From contig NZ_JAAAGB010000001.1 in NCBI RefSeq assembly GCF_010586825.1, positions 1,178,001 to 1,242,000 of the forward strand: DNA of 64,000 nt. Direction: 5' to 3'. Under the pieces are notes generated by a model. The model made no database searches. It had not been told where the DNA came from and was given only the letters and a program-made list of their open reading frames with translations. Source of the stretch: Draconibacterium mangrovi. GTDB lineage: Bacteria > Bacteroidota > Bacteroidia > Bacteroidales > Prolixibacteraceae. Below, piece after piece: positions 1 through 7,711 of the stretch (positions within the stretch are counted from its first letter, which is position 1; the number at the start of each line of letters is the position of its first letter). Both the position numbers and the translations under genes were made by a program.

Positions 1-747
1 GGTTTCGAAACTATTTGTTACCGGATCTTTTGTAATCAGGTTTATGGTTCCGGCAATAGCGTTACTTCCATACATCGACGAACCGCCACCGCGAATAACT
101 TCTACCCGCTCAATCATGTTGGCTGGAATCAACTCCAGACCATAAACACCGGCCAATCCGCTAAAAACCGGGCGCGAGTTAATCAGAATCTGTGAGTACG
201 GTCCTTCCAGTCCGTTCATACGTACCTGCGAAAAACCACAGTTCTGGCAGTTGTTCTCCATACGTAATCCGGGCGAAAAATTCAGTCCTTCGCTTAGCGT
301 AACACTTTGCACACGGTCGAATAATTTTGGATTGATACTGTTTACAATTGTTGGCGTTTCTTTGCGGCTTTTGGCATTTCTGTCGGCCGAAACCACCACC
401 TGTTCAATACCGATGTTATCAGGTTCCAGTTCGGCCAAAATGGTAACACTTGTTTTGGCTTCCATCTTCACTTCTTTCTCAAAAGTTTGGTAGCCAATGG
501 CCGAAATTACAACCACTTGTTTTCCAAGCGGCAAATGGCTCATTTTAAAATGCCCGGTGGCATCGGCTGCAGTACCAATGGTAGTTCCTTTAATGGTTAC
601 AGTTGCAAACGGAATATGTTCTTCGCCCGATTTTACATCGCCAAAAAGCATGGCATCGGTTTTATTTTTATTGTCGTTCTCAGGCTCTTCTGCCGAGACA
701 ATCTGAAATGAAAAAAATAGCAATAGAATTGCATATATGGGTTTCAT
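1..747 (-). CDS. TonB-dependent receptor, N-terminal part (runs off the window edge)
   Basis: The reverse strand from 747 to base 1 is open for 249 codons and continues beyond the window, so only the N-terminus is seen. It starts with a signal peptide (MKPIYAILLLFFSF...VSA). A carboxypeptidase-regulatory/CNA-B-like domain follows at about residues 35-110 (FATVTIKGTTIGTAADATG), then a plug domain with ...NCQNCGFSQVRMNGL and the typical ERVEVIRGGGSSMYG segment. Proteins of this family are outer-membrane gated channels powered by TonB-ExbBD. The paired cysteines CQNC in the plug are notable. A histidine-rich exported peptide is encoded just upstream on the same strand, which suggests a metal or metal-chelate substrate; that is inference. 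Family assignment is firm, substrate is not. Confidence 0.9.
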   Translation of the reverse strand, partial: MKPIYAILLLFFSFQIVSAEEPENDNKNKTDAMLFGDVKSGEEHIPFATVTIKGTTIGTAADATGHFKMSHLPLGKQVVVISAIGYQTFEKEVKMEAKTSVTILAELEPDNIGIEQVVVSADRNAKSRKETPTIVNSINPKLFDRVQSVTLSEGLNFSPGLRMENNCQNCGFSQVRMNGLEGPYSQILINSRPVFSGLAGVYGLELIPANMIERVEVIRGGGSSMYGSNAIAGTINLITKDPVTNSFET

Positions 748-914
748 AATCTTTGTAATATGTTGTTTTCAAACTACTAAATCTGTTTTTTTTAAAAAGC
801 GACAAATCATCGCTTCATCCATCGGCAAAACACGGATTAAATGGATTACAATCCGCTTAAACACTGATGACATGGTGGTTGCACATTTTGCAACGCTACT
901 AAGTATTTTGAAAA

Positions 915-1268
915 CTAGGCAGGAGGTGCCCGGGGAATGGTTTGTAATGAAACAGAAACTGGAATTTCCTGCTCATTGTAAACAATGTATTCGATATGAT
1001 CTGCGGGCACTTCAAAATTGAAAGCGGTTAGTCCCGGAGTTTCATAAAGATCGGAATGCAGCGAGGAATAAAGATTAATCTCACGCTGCGAATGGTTGTG
1101 ATTGTTTCCTGAACCATCCGAATCGGATGTTGGGTGCGAGTGGGTAACAACAATACCGTTAGCATAAACATGGGTATGCTTATTTTGTATTGATGTTTGA
1201 ACGATGTACAAATACACCGGAAGAATCAGTACAAACAGTAAATTTGTATGTTTTCTTATTAAATTCAC
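915..1268 (-). CDS. Histidine-rich exported small protein upstream of TonB receptor
   Basis: This 117-residue protein has an N-terminal hydrophobic segment (LLFVLILPVYLYIV) that can act as signal peptide or anchor. After it comes a histidine-rich stretch, HTHVYANGIVVTHSHP, and then NNHNHSQ. The start used is GTG at 1268; no ATG is available in frame near it. The gene lies 167 bp upstream of the receptor on the same strand, so the two may be co-transcribed. Clustered histidines before a TonB receptor suggest periplasmic binding of zinc, copper, nickel or haem, but no catalytic domain is recognisable. I do not know an assigned function for it. Confidence 0.65.
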   Translation of the reverse strand: MNLIRKHTNLLFVLILPVYLYIVQTSIQNKHTHVYANGIVVTHSHPTSDSDGSGNNHNHSQREINLYSSLHSDLYETPGLTAFNFEVPADHIEYIVYNEQEIPVSVSLQTIPRAPPA

Positions 1269-1327
1269 ACAATCGATTAGAGGGAGCTAAATTAAGAACC
1301 TTTCTAAATAAAAAACATTACAATTGC

Positions 1328-1335
1328 TATTTTTG
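1328..1335 (+). promoter_or_regulatory. Bacteroidota -7 promoter element (TATTTTTG)
   Basis: TATTTTTG matches the TAnnTTTG consensus exactly. It ends 14 bp before the ATG of the DUF3859 gene, giving a leader of only about 10 nt. The -33 TTTG box is weak (TTTC at 1301-1304, with spacing that is too long). Confidence 0.55.
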
Positions 1336-1349
1336 TATTTTATTTAACA

Positions 1350-1733
1350 ATGGCAAAACGCAGACCAATATTTAAAATCTACAGTTACGGCGAGTACTCG
1401 AAATGGGATCGGGAAAGCAGGGACATCCCAAAGATATTGGATTTTACCACTGAAATTAAAGCTGAAATTGGAACTGAGTTTGGCTATGTGTTGCACATAA
1501 AAAATGGCAAGGGTGAGAAGGTTGATTTTCAGATCGATCATCCGCCGTTTACCGATGATGAAGGGAATTTGCGTCCTCCGTTTACCGGCGAACAGTTTAT
1601 TCGCACCAACGATTACGAGTTTTATCTTGGCGATTGTATTTGGGAACCATTGGAAGACAAGCTGGGAAAATGGGAGCTAACCACCTGGTATAAAGGCAAA
1701 GTGGTTGCTCACAAAATTTTCACGTTGATTTAA
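1350..1733 (+). CDS. DUF3859 domain protein
   Basis: The 127-residue soluble protein has no signal peptide. It carries the pattern I associate with DUF3859: a beta-rich N-terminus (IFKIYSYGEYSKWDR), a central IDHPPFTDDEG segment and a C-terminal YLGDCIWEPLEDKLGKWEL. These are conserved in a family found in Bacteroidota and Proteobacteria with no established biochemical role. Its stop codon directly abuts the stop of the convergent gene at 1734, so the two genes leave no spacer. The function is unknown. Confidence 0.75.
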   Translation: MAKRRPIFKIYSYGEYSKWDRESRDIPKILDFTTEIKAEIGTEFGYVLHIKNGKGEKVDFQIDHPPFTDDEGNLRPPFTGEQFIRTNDYEFYLGDCIWEPLEDKLGKWELTTWYKGKVVAHKIFTLI

Positions 1734-2030
1734 CTACCTGGCTACTTTTTTCACCTCGGCCGACAATCTTTCCAAAGCGGCATCGGCAGCAGACAGCATA
1801 TCCTGAACGACCTCTTTGTAATATTGCTTCACCAGTTTTGGATTATCTTTTCCATCAGGATGAGTAGCACGCAAACGCAACTCGCGATGACTTTTTACAA
1901 TATCGCCGGCAATTTCGTATACCGCTTTTTCGTCTACTTCATTGTTATATTCCATCACGTAAAAACAATCGCTTAAAGCCATCGACATAATCAAATCAAT
2001 GTCCTTTTTAAGGTCTCTTACACTTGCCAT
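1734..2030 (-). CDS. Conserved hypothetical protein, helical, 98 aa
   Basis: This small acidic/basic mixed, mainly helical protein has no signal peptide or membrane segment. It contains a central HRELRLRATHPDGKDNPKLVK stretch followed by an amphipathic C-terminal helix. I recognise it only as a type of short conserved Bacteroidota protein; no function can be assigned. The start at 2030 has an A/T-rich leader (ATTTTATTAATAAAG), normal for this phylum. It converges with the DUF3859 gene and lies 60 bp downstream of the Ig-like lipoprotein gene on the same strand, so it may be read from that transcript. Confidence 0.65.
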   Translation of the reverse strand: MASVRDLKKDIDLIMSMALSDCFYVMEYNNEVDEKAVYEIAGDIVKSHRELRLRATHPDGKDNPKLVKQYYKEVVQDMLSAADAALERLSAEVKKVAR

Positions 2031-2090
2031 AATTTTATTAATAAAGTTTATTAAAGGTAGATATTTTAACCGAAAATGTAGCTACCCAGC

Positions 2091-4046
2091 CTATCTCCGC
2101 TGAAAACCACCAGCGCCACTACCAGTGTCACCCGGTCGGATCATACTGTTATTTCGTTGCTCTTCCTCTTCTTTTTGTTGTTTCTCCAGTGCTTCTTCAC
2201 GCTTCCGTTCTTCTTCTTCCTTATCGCGGATATTTTTACTAAAAAGCGGATCGGGCGTTAAATCCCAGCTGTGACTTTCGCTCCAGTTCGAGCGTAGCTT
2301 AATTACTTCCTGCACATACGCCACGCGTTCAGGTTGCACTTTGTCCTGAAAACTTCCGGCATCCCATTTGCCGTTTCCATTGGCATCGTAAATTACTTTT
2401 ACCTTGTACTTTTCGGGTGCCAGGTATTCGAACAACACTGTACCATCTTCGGTAAAAGTTTTTTGGCGCAACACCTCTTCTTCATCGTTATTTTTCAGAA
2501 CCTGAACAACCATTGGCATTGTTACATTCGAGAAATCAAATTCCAGGCTGCCGTAATAATCTTCTTCACGTGTTTTAAAACCTTTTGAAAAGGCCTTGCT
2601 TGTAATTCCAAAAATATTTACGCATGCTGCGGAGTCAATCACAAAGCTGTATTCAGTTTGTGGTTCCCAATTGTAACTAATTGAGTAACTCCGGTATTTT
2701 GCGGTGTCTTCTTGTACATTTATCGGGAGGGCATTTTCCAAGGTATCAGCAGTAAGATACATCTTCACCATCGAAGTGTTAAAACTCTGAACAGGCTCGG
2801 GCGATACAAAACGGATCACTCCATTCAACTCCATGGTTGACGGAATATCGGTTTGCCAGGTAAACTGCGGTATGGGTTCCGGCTTCTCTTCCTCTTCTTC
2901 CTCTTCCTTTCCCCGTCTGCGGCTTTTCTTTTCCTCCTCCACCTTTGGGTCGGCATAATGCATTAATATCGTATCGTTTTGCACGTATGGCATGCCTGCT
3001 GAATCCAGCTGCGTATAGCACAACTCCATATAAAGCGAGTCGTATCTCGAAACCATTGTGTCGGTAATCCACATCAGTATCGAGTCCTTATTCTGCCCGT
3101 ATTCAAAAAGCTGCCAATCGCTTGCATCGTGGTCGATCAAATTTACCGAGAAGGTATCGGCAATCGATTCATTAAACTCAAAAAAACATTTATTGCGGCT
3201 CTGGCGTACGGTCGATTCAACATACTGTTCAAAAATATCTTCCATCACAAAGCGCATATAAAACGGCTCGGGAGAAAAATGTGTATGCCCCAAAACCAGC
3301 ATCGAGTCAACGCCACTAACCATCGTATCGGCTTCGGCATGAAAATGCGCCTCAGGAATTACCAATGTATCCAGAAAAGCAATTTCCTCCGCACCTTCGT
3401 TATACATCAGGTCGTTGTTCATGTCGTTAATCGCAAACAAATTATAGGTTCCTTCGGCAATATTATCGATCATAAACAAACCTTCCTCATCGGTTTTTGC
3501 AATGTAATCGGGGCGTACCCTGAACACAGCCGAATCGTGCAAATTTGAATGCATAATCAATAACGAACCATCTTTATTTGGCTCAAGATTAAAGGCGTTT
3601 ATAACGCGCCCAGCCACACGCAACGAGTCGTATTCGGGCCCAGTGCTAAACGAGAAACGCAGGTTTTTAAGCGGATTTTGCTCATTGTTATCTACAATCG
3701 CATTTTTAAAATCAAGCGAATACGTTACGCTGTCTTTTAAATCCTCGTTGAACTCAATAATCAGGGTTTTCGATTTGGTTTTAATTAACGGGCGTTTTTC
3801 CAGCGGAGGCGAAATGACCAGCTGTTCTGATATTTTATCCGTTTGTAAATATTCGTTGAATGTAAACCGGATATTGTCTTTATCAAAGTTCAATGCACGG
3901 TATTCCGGGCTGGTTTCCAGCAAAACCGGTGGCACCGAGTCGCGTGGTCCTCCGGCCGGCATCCCCATATTGGCACACGACGAAATAATAACAATCCAGG
4001 CCAGCATTGCAACAATAAAAAACGGTAGTTTCCCCTTTAACTTCAT
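2091..4046 (-). CDS. Ig-like (Big_5/SbsA-type) domain lipoprotein
   Basis: The 651-residue protein begins with a lipoprotein signal (IVIISSC, Cys at about residue 24). An SbsA-type Ig-like domain follows (PPVLLETSPEYRALNFD...IRFTFNEYLQ, about residues 38-135). Next come an extended beta-rich region and a highly charged low-complexity stretch of K/R/E around residue 380 (KKSRRRGKEEEEEEE). A final region has a DANGNGKWD motif, and the tail is Glu/Gln-rich with glycines at the end. The overall architecture is a common Bacteroidota surface lipoprotein annotated as Ig-like domain-containing protein; its role is unknown and may be structural. The runs of negatively charged residues near the end are unusual for a folded domain and probably form flexible linkers. 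Confidence 0.8.
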   Translation of the reverse strand: MKLKGKLPFFIVAMLAWIVIISSCANMGMPAGGPRDSVPPVLLETSPEYRALNFDKDNIRFTFNEYLQTDKISEQLVISPPLEKRPLIKTKSKTLIIEFNEDLKDSVTYSLDFKNAIVDNNEQNPLKNLRFSFSTGPEYDSLRVAGRVINAFNLEPNKDGSLLIMHSNLHDSAVFRVRPDYIAKTDEEGLFMIDNIAEGTYNLFAINDMNNDLMYNEGAEEIAFLDTLVIPEAHFHAEADTMVSGVDSMLVLGHTHFSPEPFYMRFVMEDIFEQYVESTVRQSRNKCFFEFNESIADTFSVNLIDHDASDWQLFEYGQNKDSILMWITDTMVSRYDSLYMELCYTQLDSAGMPYVQNDTILMHYADPKVEEEKKSRRRGKEEEEEEEKPEPIPQFTWQTDIPSTMELNGVIRFVSPEPVQSFNTSMVKMYLTADTLENALPINVQEDTAKYRSYSISYNWEPQTEYSFVIDSAACVNIFGITSKAFSKGFKTREEDYYGSLEFDFSNVTMPMVVQVLKNNDEEEVLRQKTFTEDGTVLFEYLAPEKYKVKVIYDANGNGKWDAGSFQDKVQPERVAYVQEVIKLRSNWSESHSWDLTPDPLFSKNIRDKEEEERKREEALEKQQKEEEEQRNNSMIRPGDTGSGAGGFQRR

Positions 4047-4273
4047 AGGCTTAAAATGTCTGTTTTCAAGGCGTTCAAAGGCAAGACACCGAACCCTTAA
4101 AATGGTTTACAAACATACAAATTCCTGTAAATATAGGAGGTGCCGAGTTGTTAAATATTCCGAAATAAACTTATAGCTACCTCAGTTCGATCTCATATTG
4201 TTCGCAACTTCCGCACTTATTATTAAAACATGAATAATAATTATTTTAACTTGCTTGTGATAATTAAAACAAA

Positions 4274-6436
4274 ATGGGAAGAAAGAAAAAGAATAAGCTG
4301 CACAAAAAGAAACGCGGCGGCACATACAACAAGAAAAAGCTAAAAAACGCCATACTTTCAACACTTTACGAAAACCCGGGGAAGGCGGTTAATTACCGTC
4401 AGATTTCAGGCTCGCTGAGTATAAAAGATCCGGAGACTCGCAAATTGATAAACGTTGCCCTTCAGGAATTGGCCGACGATGGTTACGTTGATCAGATATC
4501 GCGGGGAAAATTCAAACTGAAAGCACGCACCGGAAAAGTTACGGGTATTATTGAAATGCAACCACAGGGTTTTGCATACGTCATCAGCGACGAACTGGAG
4601 CAACCGGCTGTTATTTCATCGCGTAACCTCAACCATGCCATGGAAGGCGACAAAGTACGAATCCATGTTTATGCGCGGCGCAAGAAACACGATTTGGAAG
4701 GCGAAGTTACCGAGATTCTGGAACGGGCAAAAACAATATTTGTAGGAACAGTACAAACCACCAAAAACTTTGCGTTTTTGATTCCGTCAGGGAAAGTTGG
4801 TTTCGATATTTTTATTCCGAAAGAAAAACTAAACGGTGCAAAAGACGGGCAAAAAGCCATTGCAGAAATTAAAGACTGGCCACAAAATGCGCGTAGCCCG
4901 TTTGGTGAAATTATTGAAGTGTTGGGCGACACCGGCGACAACGATGCTGAGATGCACGCTATTCTGGCCGAGTTTGAACTGCCACACAAATTCCCTCAAA
5001 ATGTAGATAAGGCTGCCGAAAAAATTCCGCTGGAAATTCCGAAAGAAGAGATTAAAAAGCGGCGCGATATGCGCAATACCACCACATTTACCATCGACCC
5101 GGTTGATGCAAAAGATTTTGATGATGCCCTGTCGTTAAAGAAACTTGACAACGGAAACTGGGAAGTTGGTGTGCACATTGCCGATGTTACGCATTACGTG
5201 CGGCCAAATACCATTATTGAAAACGAGGCGCAAGACCGTGCAACCTCTGTTTACCTGGTCGACCGCGTTGTTCCGATGCTTCCCGAGCGCTTATCGAACG
5301 GTGTTTGTTCACTTCGTCCAAACGAGGATAAATTGTGTTTTTCGGCCGTTTTTGAAATTACCGAAGATGCAAAAGTAAAAAAACAGTGGTTTGGCAAAAC
5401 AGCCATCCATTCCGACCGAAGATTTACCTACGAAGAAGCACAGGAAATTATCGAAACCGGACAGGGCGATTTTTCTGAGGAGATGCTAAAAATCAATGAA
5501 TTGGCGATAAAATTGCGCGACGAACGTTTCGATACAGGATCGATTGCTTTTGAGCGTATTGAAATGAAGTTTGAAATTGACGAGAAAGGAAAACCAATAT
5601 CCGTTTCATTTAAAGAATCAAAAGAATCGAACCACCTGATTGAGGAGTTTATGCTGCTGGCCAACAAAAAGGTGGCTGAGTTTATAGGCAAAGTTCCGGA
5701 AAAGAAAACGCCAAAAACCTTTGTTTACCGTATTCACGACAAACCCGATCCCGACAAACTTTCGTCGTTCAACACGTTTATAAAGCGCTTTGGGCATGGC
5801 ATTCAACTGTCAACGCCGCGGGCCATTTCAACATCGCTAAACAAATTGCTTACCGAAGTAAAAGGTAAAAGCGAACAGAATGTGGTAGAAACACTGGCCA
5901 TCCGCACCATGGCAAAAGCAGCCTATTCAACCCGGAACATCGGGCACTACGGGCTTTCGTTCGATTATTATACGCACTTTACCTCGCCAATCAGGCGCTA
6001 CCCCGATATGATGGTGCACCGTCTGCTGGAAAAATATTTAGACGGCGCACGTTCGGTTAACGAGCAAAAATATGAGGGGCTTTGCAAACACTCGTCCGAC
6101 ATGGAGGCCAAAGCAGCCAATGCTGAACGGGCGTCGATAAAGTATAAGCAGGTGGAGTTTATGCAGGATCATATCGGAAAAACATACCCGGGAACGATTT
6201 CAGGTGTCACCGATTGGGGAATTTACGTGGAGCTGGAGAATAAAATTGAAGGCATGATTCCGATCGCACAAATGGATGATGATTTTTATATTTTCGACGA
6301 AAAAAATTATGCGTTGGTTGGACGTCATTCACGTAAGAGTTTTCAGTTGGGCGAAAAAATAAATGTACGTGTTTGGCGCACCAATCTTGAAAGAAAGCAG
6401 CTCGACTTCAGACTGGCAGAACAGGATAAAGAGTAG
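4274..6436 (+). CDS. rnr: Ribonuclease R
   Basis: This is a 720-residue 3'-5' processive exoribonuclease of the RNase II/R family that degrades structured RNA in the cytoplasm. The order of domains is a lysine-rich N-terminus (KKKNKLHKKK), a winged-helix region (about 25-85), cold-shock domains (about 90-245), the RNB catalytic domain with DPVDAKDFDDA at 275-285 supplying the metal-binding aspartates, HYGLSFDYYTHFTSPIRRYPD further on, and a C-terminal S1 domain (GTISGVTDWGIYVELENKIEG). Length fits RNase R rather than the shorter RNase II. It stands alone, divergent from the lipoprotein gene at 4046. The basic N-terminus may help RNA binding. Confidence 0.97.
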   Translation: MGRKKKNKLHKKKRGGTYNKKKLKNAILSTLYENPGKAVNYRQISGSLSIKDPETRKLINVALQELADDGYVDQISRGKFKLKARTGKVTGIIEMQPQGFAYVISDELEQPAVISSRNLNHAMEGDKVRIHVYARRKKHDLEGEVTEILERAKTIFVGTVQTTKNFAFLIPSGKVGFDIFIPKEKLNGAKDGQKAIAEIKDWPQNARSPFGEIIEVLGDTGDNDAEMHAILAEFELPHKFPQNVDKAAEKIPLEIPKEEIKKRRDMRNTTTFTIDPVDAKDFDDALSLKKLDNGNWEVGVHIADVTHYVRPNTIIENEAQDRATSVYLVDRVVPMLPERLSNGVCSLRPNEDKLCFSAVFEITEDAKVKKQWFGKTAIHSDRRFTYEEAQEIIETGQGDFSEEMLKINELAIKLRDERFDTGSIAFERIEMKFEIDEKGKPISVSFKESKESNHLIEEFMLLANKKVAEFIGKVPEKKTPKTFVYRIHDKPDPDKLSSFNTFIKRFGHGIQLSTPRAISTSLNKLLTEVKGKSEQNVVETLAIRTMAKAAYSTRNIGHYGLSFDYYTHFTSPIRRYPDMMVHRLLEKYLDGARSVNEQKYEGLCKHSSDMEAKAANAERASIKYKQVEFMQDHIGKTYPGTISGVTDWGIYVELENKIEGMIPIAQMDDDFYIFDEKNYALVGRHSRKSFQLGEKINVRVWRTNLERKQLDFRLAEQDKE

Positions 6437-6554
6437 CTATTCGAATATTAGCAAAAAAGATTTCAACCAGTTACAGGGCATTCAACCAACCAAAGTAAAT
6501 GTCGTCTGCCAGAGTAAAATGTTCTAAAAAATAATAACAGCTAAAATAAATAGT

Positions 6555-6562
6555 TATATTTG
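6555..6562 (+). promoter_or_regulatory. Bacteroidota -7 promoter element (TATATTTG)
   Basis: TATATTTG fits TAnnTTTG exactly and lies 34 bp before the start of the TetR-type regulator. No clear -33 TTTG box is seen at the expected distance. Confidence 0.5.
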
Positions 6563-6596
6563 GCCAAGTTTTAACATAGACAAAACGTTTCAATTC

Positions 6597-7199
6597 ATGC
6601 AAAATTCAGCGGATACTGCGAATAAAAAGGATGTAAACAGGGAAAATATCCTAAAGATTGCCCGTGAAATTTTCAGTAAATACGGCTACAAAAAAACCAC
6701 ACTCGACGACATCGCTAATGCTGTTCGTAAGGGGAAAAGCTCACTTTACTATTATTTTAAAAGTAAAGAAGACCTTTTTCAGGCAGTTATTATGAAAGAG
6801 GTTGATATTTTGGCGCACGAACTTGAGATTGTGATAAACAGAAACACCGATCCGGTGGACAAGTTACGCGATTACATTCTAACTAAAATGGCCACATTCC
6901 GGAATCTGGCGAATTTCTATCATGCCATTGAAAACGATGTTACCGCCGTTGGATTTATCGACGAGATAAAACTTAAATATGAGCAGGACGAAATCCGGAT
7001 GATAAAACGGATACTGATAGAAGGAGTAAGGAAAAATGAATTTGAGATTTATGATTTTAACCTGGCAGCTATTGGTATTACCACCGCGATTAAAGGACTG
7101 GAAATGCCGCTCGCCGCAGGAAATTACAGCGACGTAAATCTGGAACGAAGCGTTGATATTATTCTGAAAATTATGTGTTACGGAATAATGAAAAGGTAG
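6597..7199 (+). CDS. TetR/AcrR-family transcriptional regulator
   Basis: The 200-residue protein has a typical TetR N-terminal helix-turn-helix at about residues 15-62: ENILKIAREIFSKYGYKKTTLDDIANAV then GKSSLYYYFKSKEDLF. The C-terminal part is helical and would bind a ligand and dimerise. Family members usually repress an efflux or lipid-metabolism gene next to them. Here no obvious target is adjacent: RNase R lies upstream on the same strand and the downstream region is a long spacer. The regulator may therefore act elsewhere or on itself. The ligand is unknown. Confidence 0.9.
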   Translation: MQNSADTANKKDVNRENILKIAREIFSKYGYKKTTLDDIANAVRKGKSSLYYYFKSKEDLFQAVIMKEVDILAHELEIVINRNTDPVDKLRDYILTKMATFRNLANFYHAIENDVTAVGFIDEIKLKYEQDEIRMIKRILIEGVRKNEFEIYDFNLAAIGITTAIKGLEMPLAAGNYSDVNLERSVDIILKIMCYGIMKR

Positions 7200-7226
7200 T
7201 TCTCAATCAAAAAAAAACTATAATCT

Positions 7227-7257
7227 AAGGCTGTTGGAGTAATCCGGCAGCCTTTTT
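7227..7257 (+). terminator. Rho-independent terminator after TetR gene
   Basis: AAGGCTG pairs with CAGCCTT over a 14-nt loop that can extend the stem (CTGTTGG/CCGGCAG), followed by a run of T. It lies 28 bp after the regulator's stop codon. Confidence 0.75.
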
Positions 7258-7260
7258 ATT

Positions 7261-7365
7261 TGAATATTGGAACGCAGATAACACAGATCAACAGGATTTT
7301 CATTGATTAATCGAAAATCCTGGATAACACTGACTGATTTAATTTATACGGATTAAGTTTAGTGG
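7261..7365. repeat. Degenerate palindromic intergenic repeat
   Basis: This intergenic tract contains the perfect 10-bp inverted repeat CAGGATTTTC (7292-7301) and GAAAATCCTG (7313-7322), embedded in AACGCAGATAACACAGATC-like wording. It does not encode a protein. Such cggatt/cagatt palindromes are frequent in Bacteroidota spacers. Confidence 0.5.
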
Positions 7366-7382
7366 TTTTAAAAATTTATAAA

Positions 7383-7512
7383 AAAGAAAAGGCTGCCCTT
7401 CTGACAGCCTTTTTAACCTAAACCAACTAAACCTAATAAACCACAAACTTGTCAGAACGACAAGCCCGTTGTTTGTCTTAAATATCGTTTACTTTTTTAC
7501 TTCGTATATCTG
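7383..7512 (-). ncRNA. Candidate small RNA, minus strand
   Basis: On the reverse strand TATCTTTG (7516-7523) matches the -7 consensus. The predicted transcript of about 125 nt contains a perfect hairpin CTTGTC-GTTCT-GACAAG, a G/U-rich unpaired linker, and then a strong terminator: AAAGGCTG pairing with CAGCCTTT (7388-7412) followed by T residues. No gene on this strand lies upstream to need that terminator. The -33 box is poor. The reading as an independent small RNA is inference from promoter, hairpin and terminator. The terminator could also serve as a bidirectional boundary. Confidence 0.5.
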
Positions 7513-7572
7513 GGACAAAGATATCAATTTTTTTTAGTTGAAAGACTCACACAGTAAATTCTGCCTTTTTCG

Positions 7573-7603
7573 TTTCCCACAAGATAACATTCTCTTATTT
7601 TTG
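7573..7603 (+). promoter_or_regulatory. Promoter for the GHL10 gene (TTTC-N19-TATTTTTG)
   Basis: TTTC at 7573-7576 and TATTTTTG at 7596-7603 are separated by exactly 19 bp. This is one mismatch from the Bacteroidota consensus. It predicts a start near 7607 and a leader of about 105 nt. Confidence 0.65.
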
Positions 7604-7623
7604 TGTGCAACAATGTCCATAAT

Positions 7624-7707
7624 ATGAAACGAGCATCTAAATCCAACACTCCGAAATTAATCATAGAGGTGCGGGTACATACGATGCCTTCAAACAATAA
7701 ATTTTAA
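7624..7707 (+). CDS. Possible 27-codon upstream ORF in the GHL10 leader
   Basis: An ATG at 7624 opens a 27-codon frame (MKRASKSNTPKLII...) ending with TAA at 7705-7707, four bases before the GHL10 start. It lies fully inside the predicted leader. It resembles no known protein and may be chance. If translated, it would couple to or attenuate the downstream gene. Confidence 0.25.
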   Translation: MKRASKSNTPKLIIEVRVHTMPSNNKF

Positions 7708-7711
7708 TCGT

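Noticed and set aside
3058-4176. Reading frames opposite to the Ig-like lipoprotein gene (for example 3129-3548 and 3643-4176 on the forward strand)
   Set aside because: They are antisense shadows in a long coding region and have no domain or start signal.
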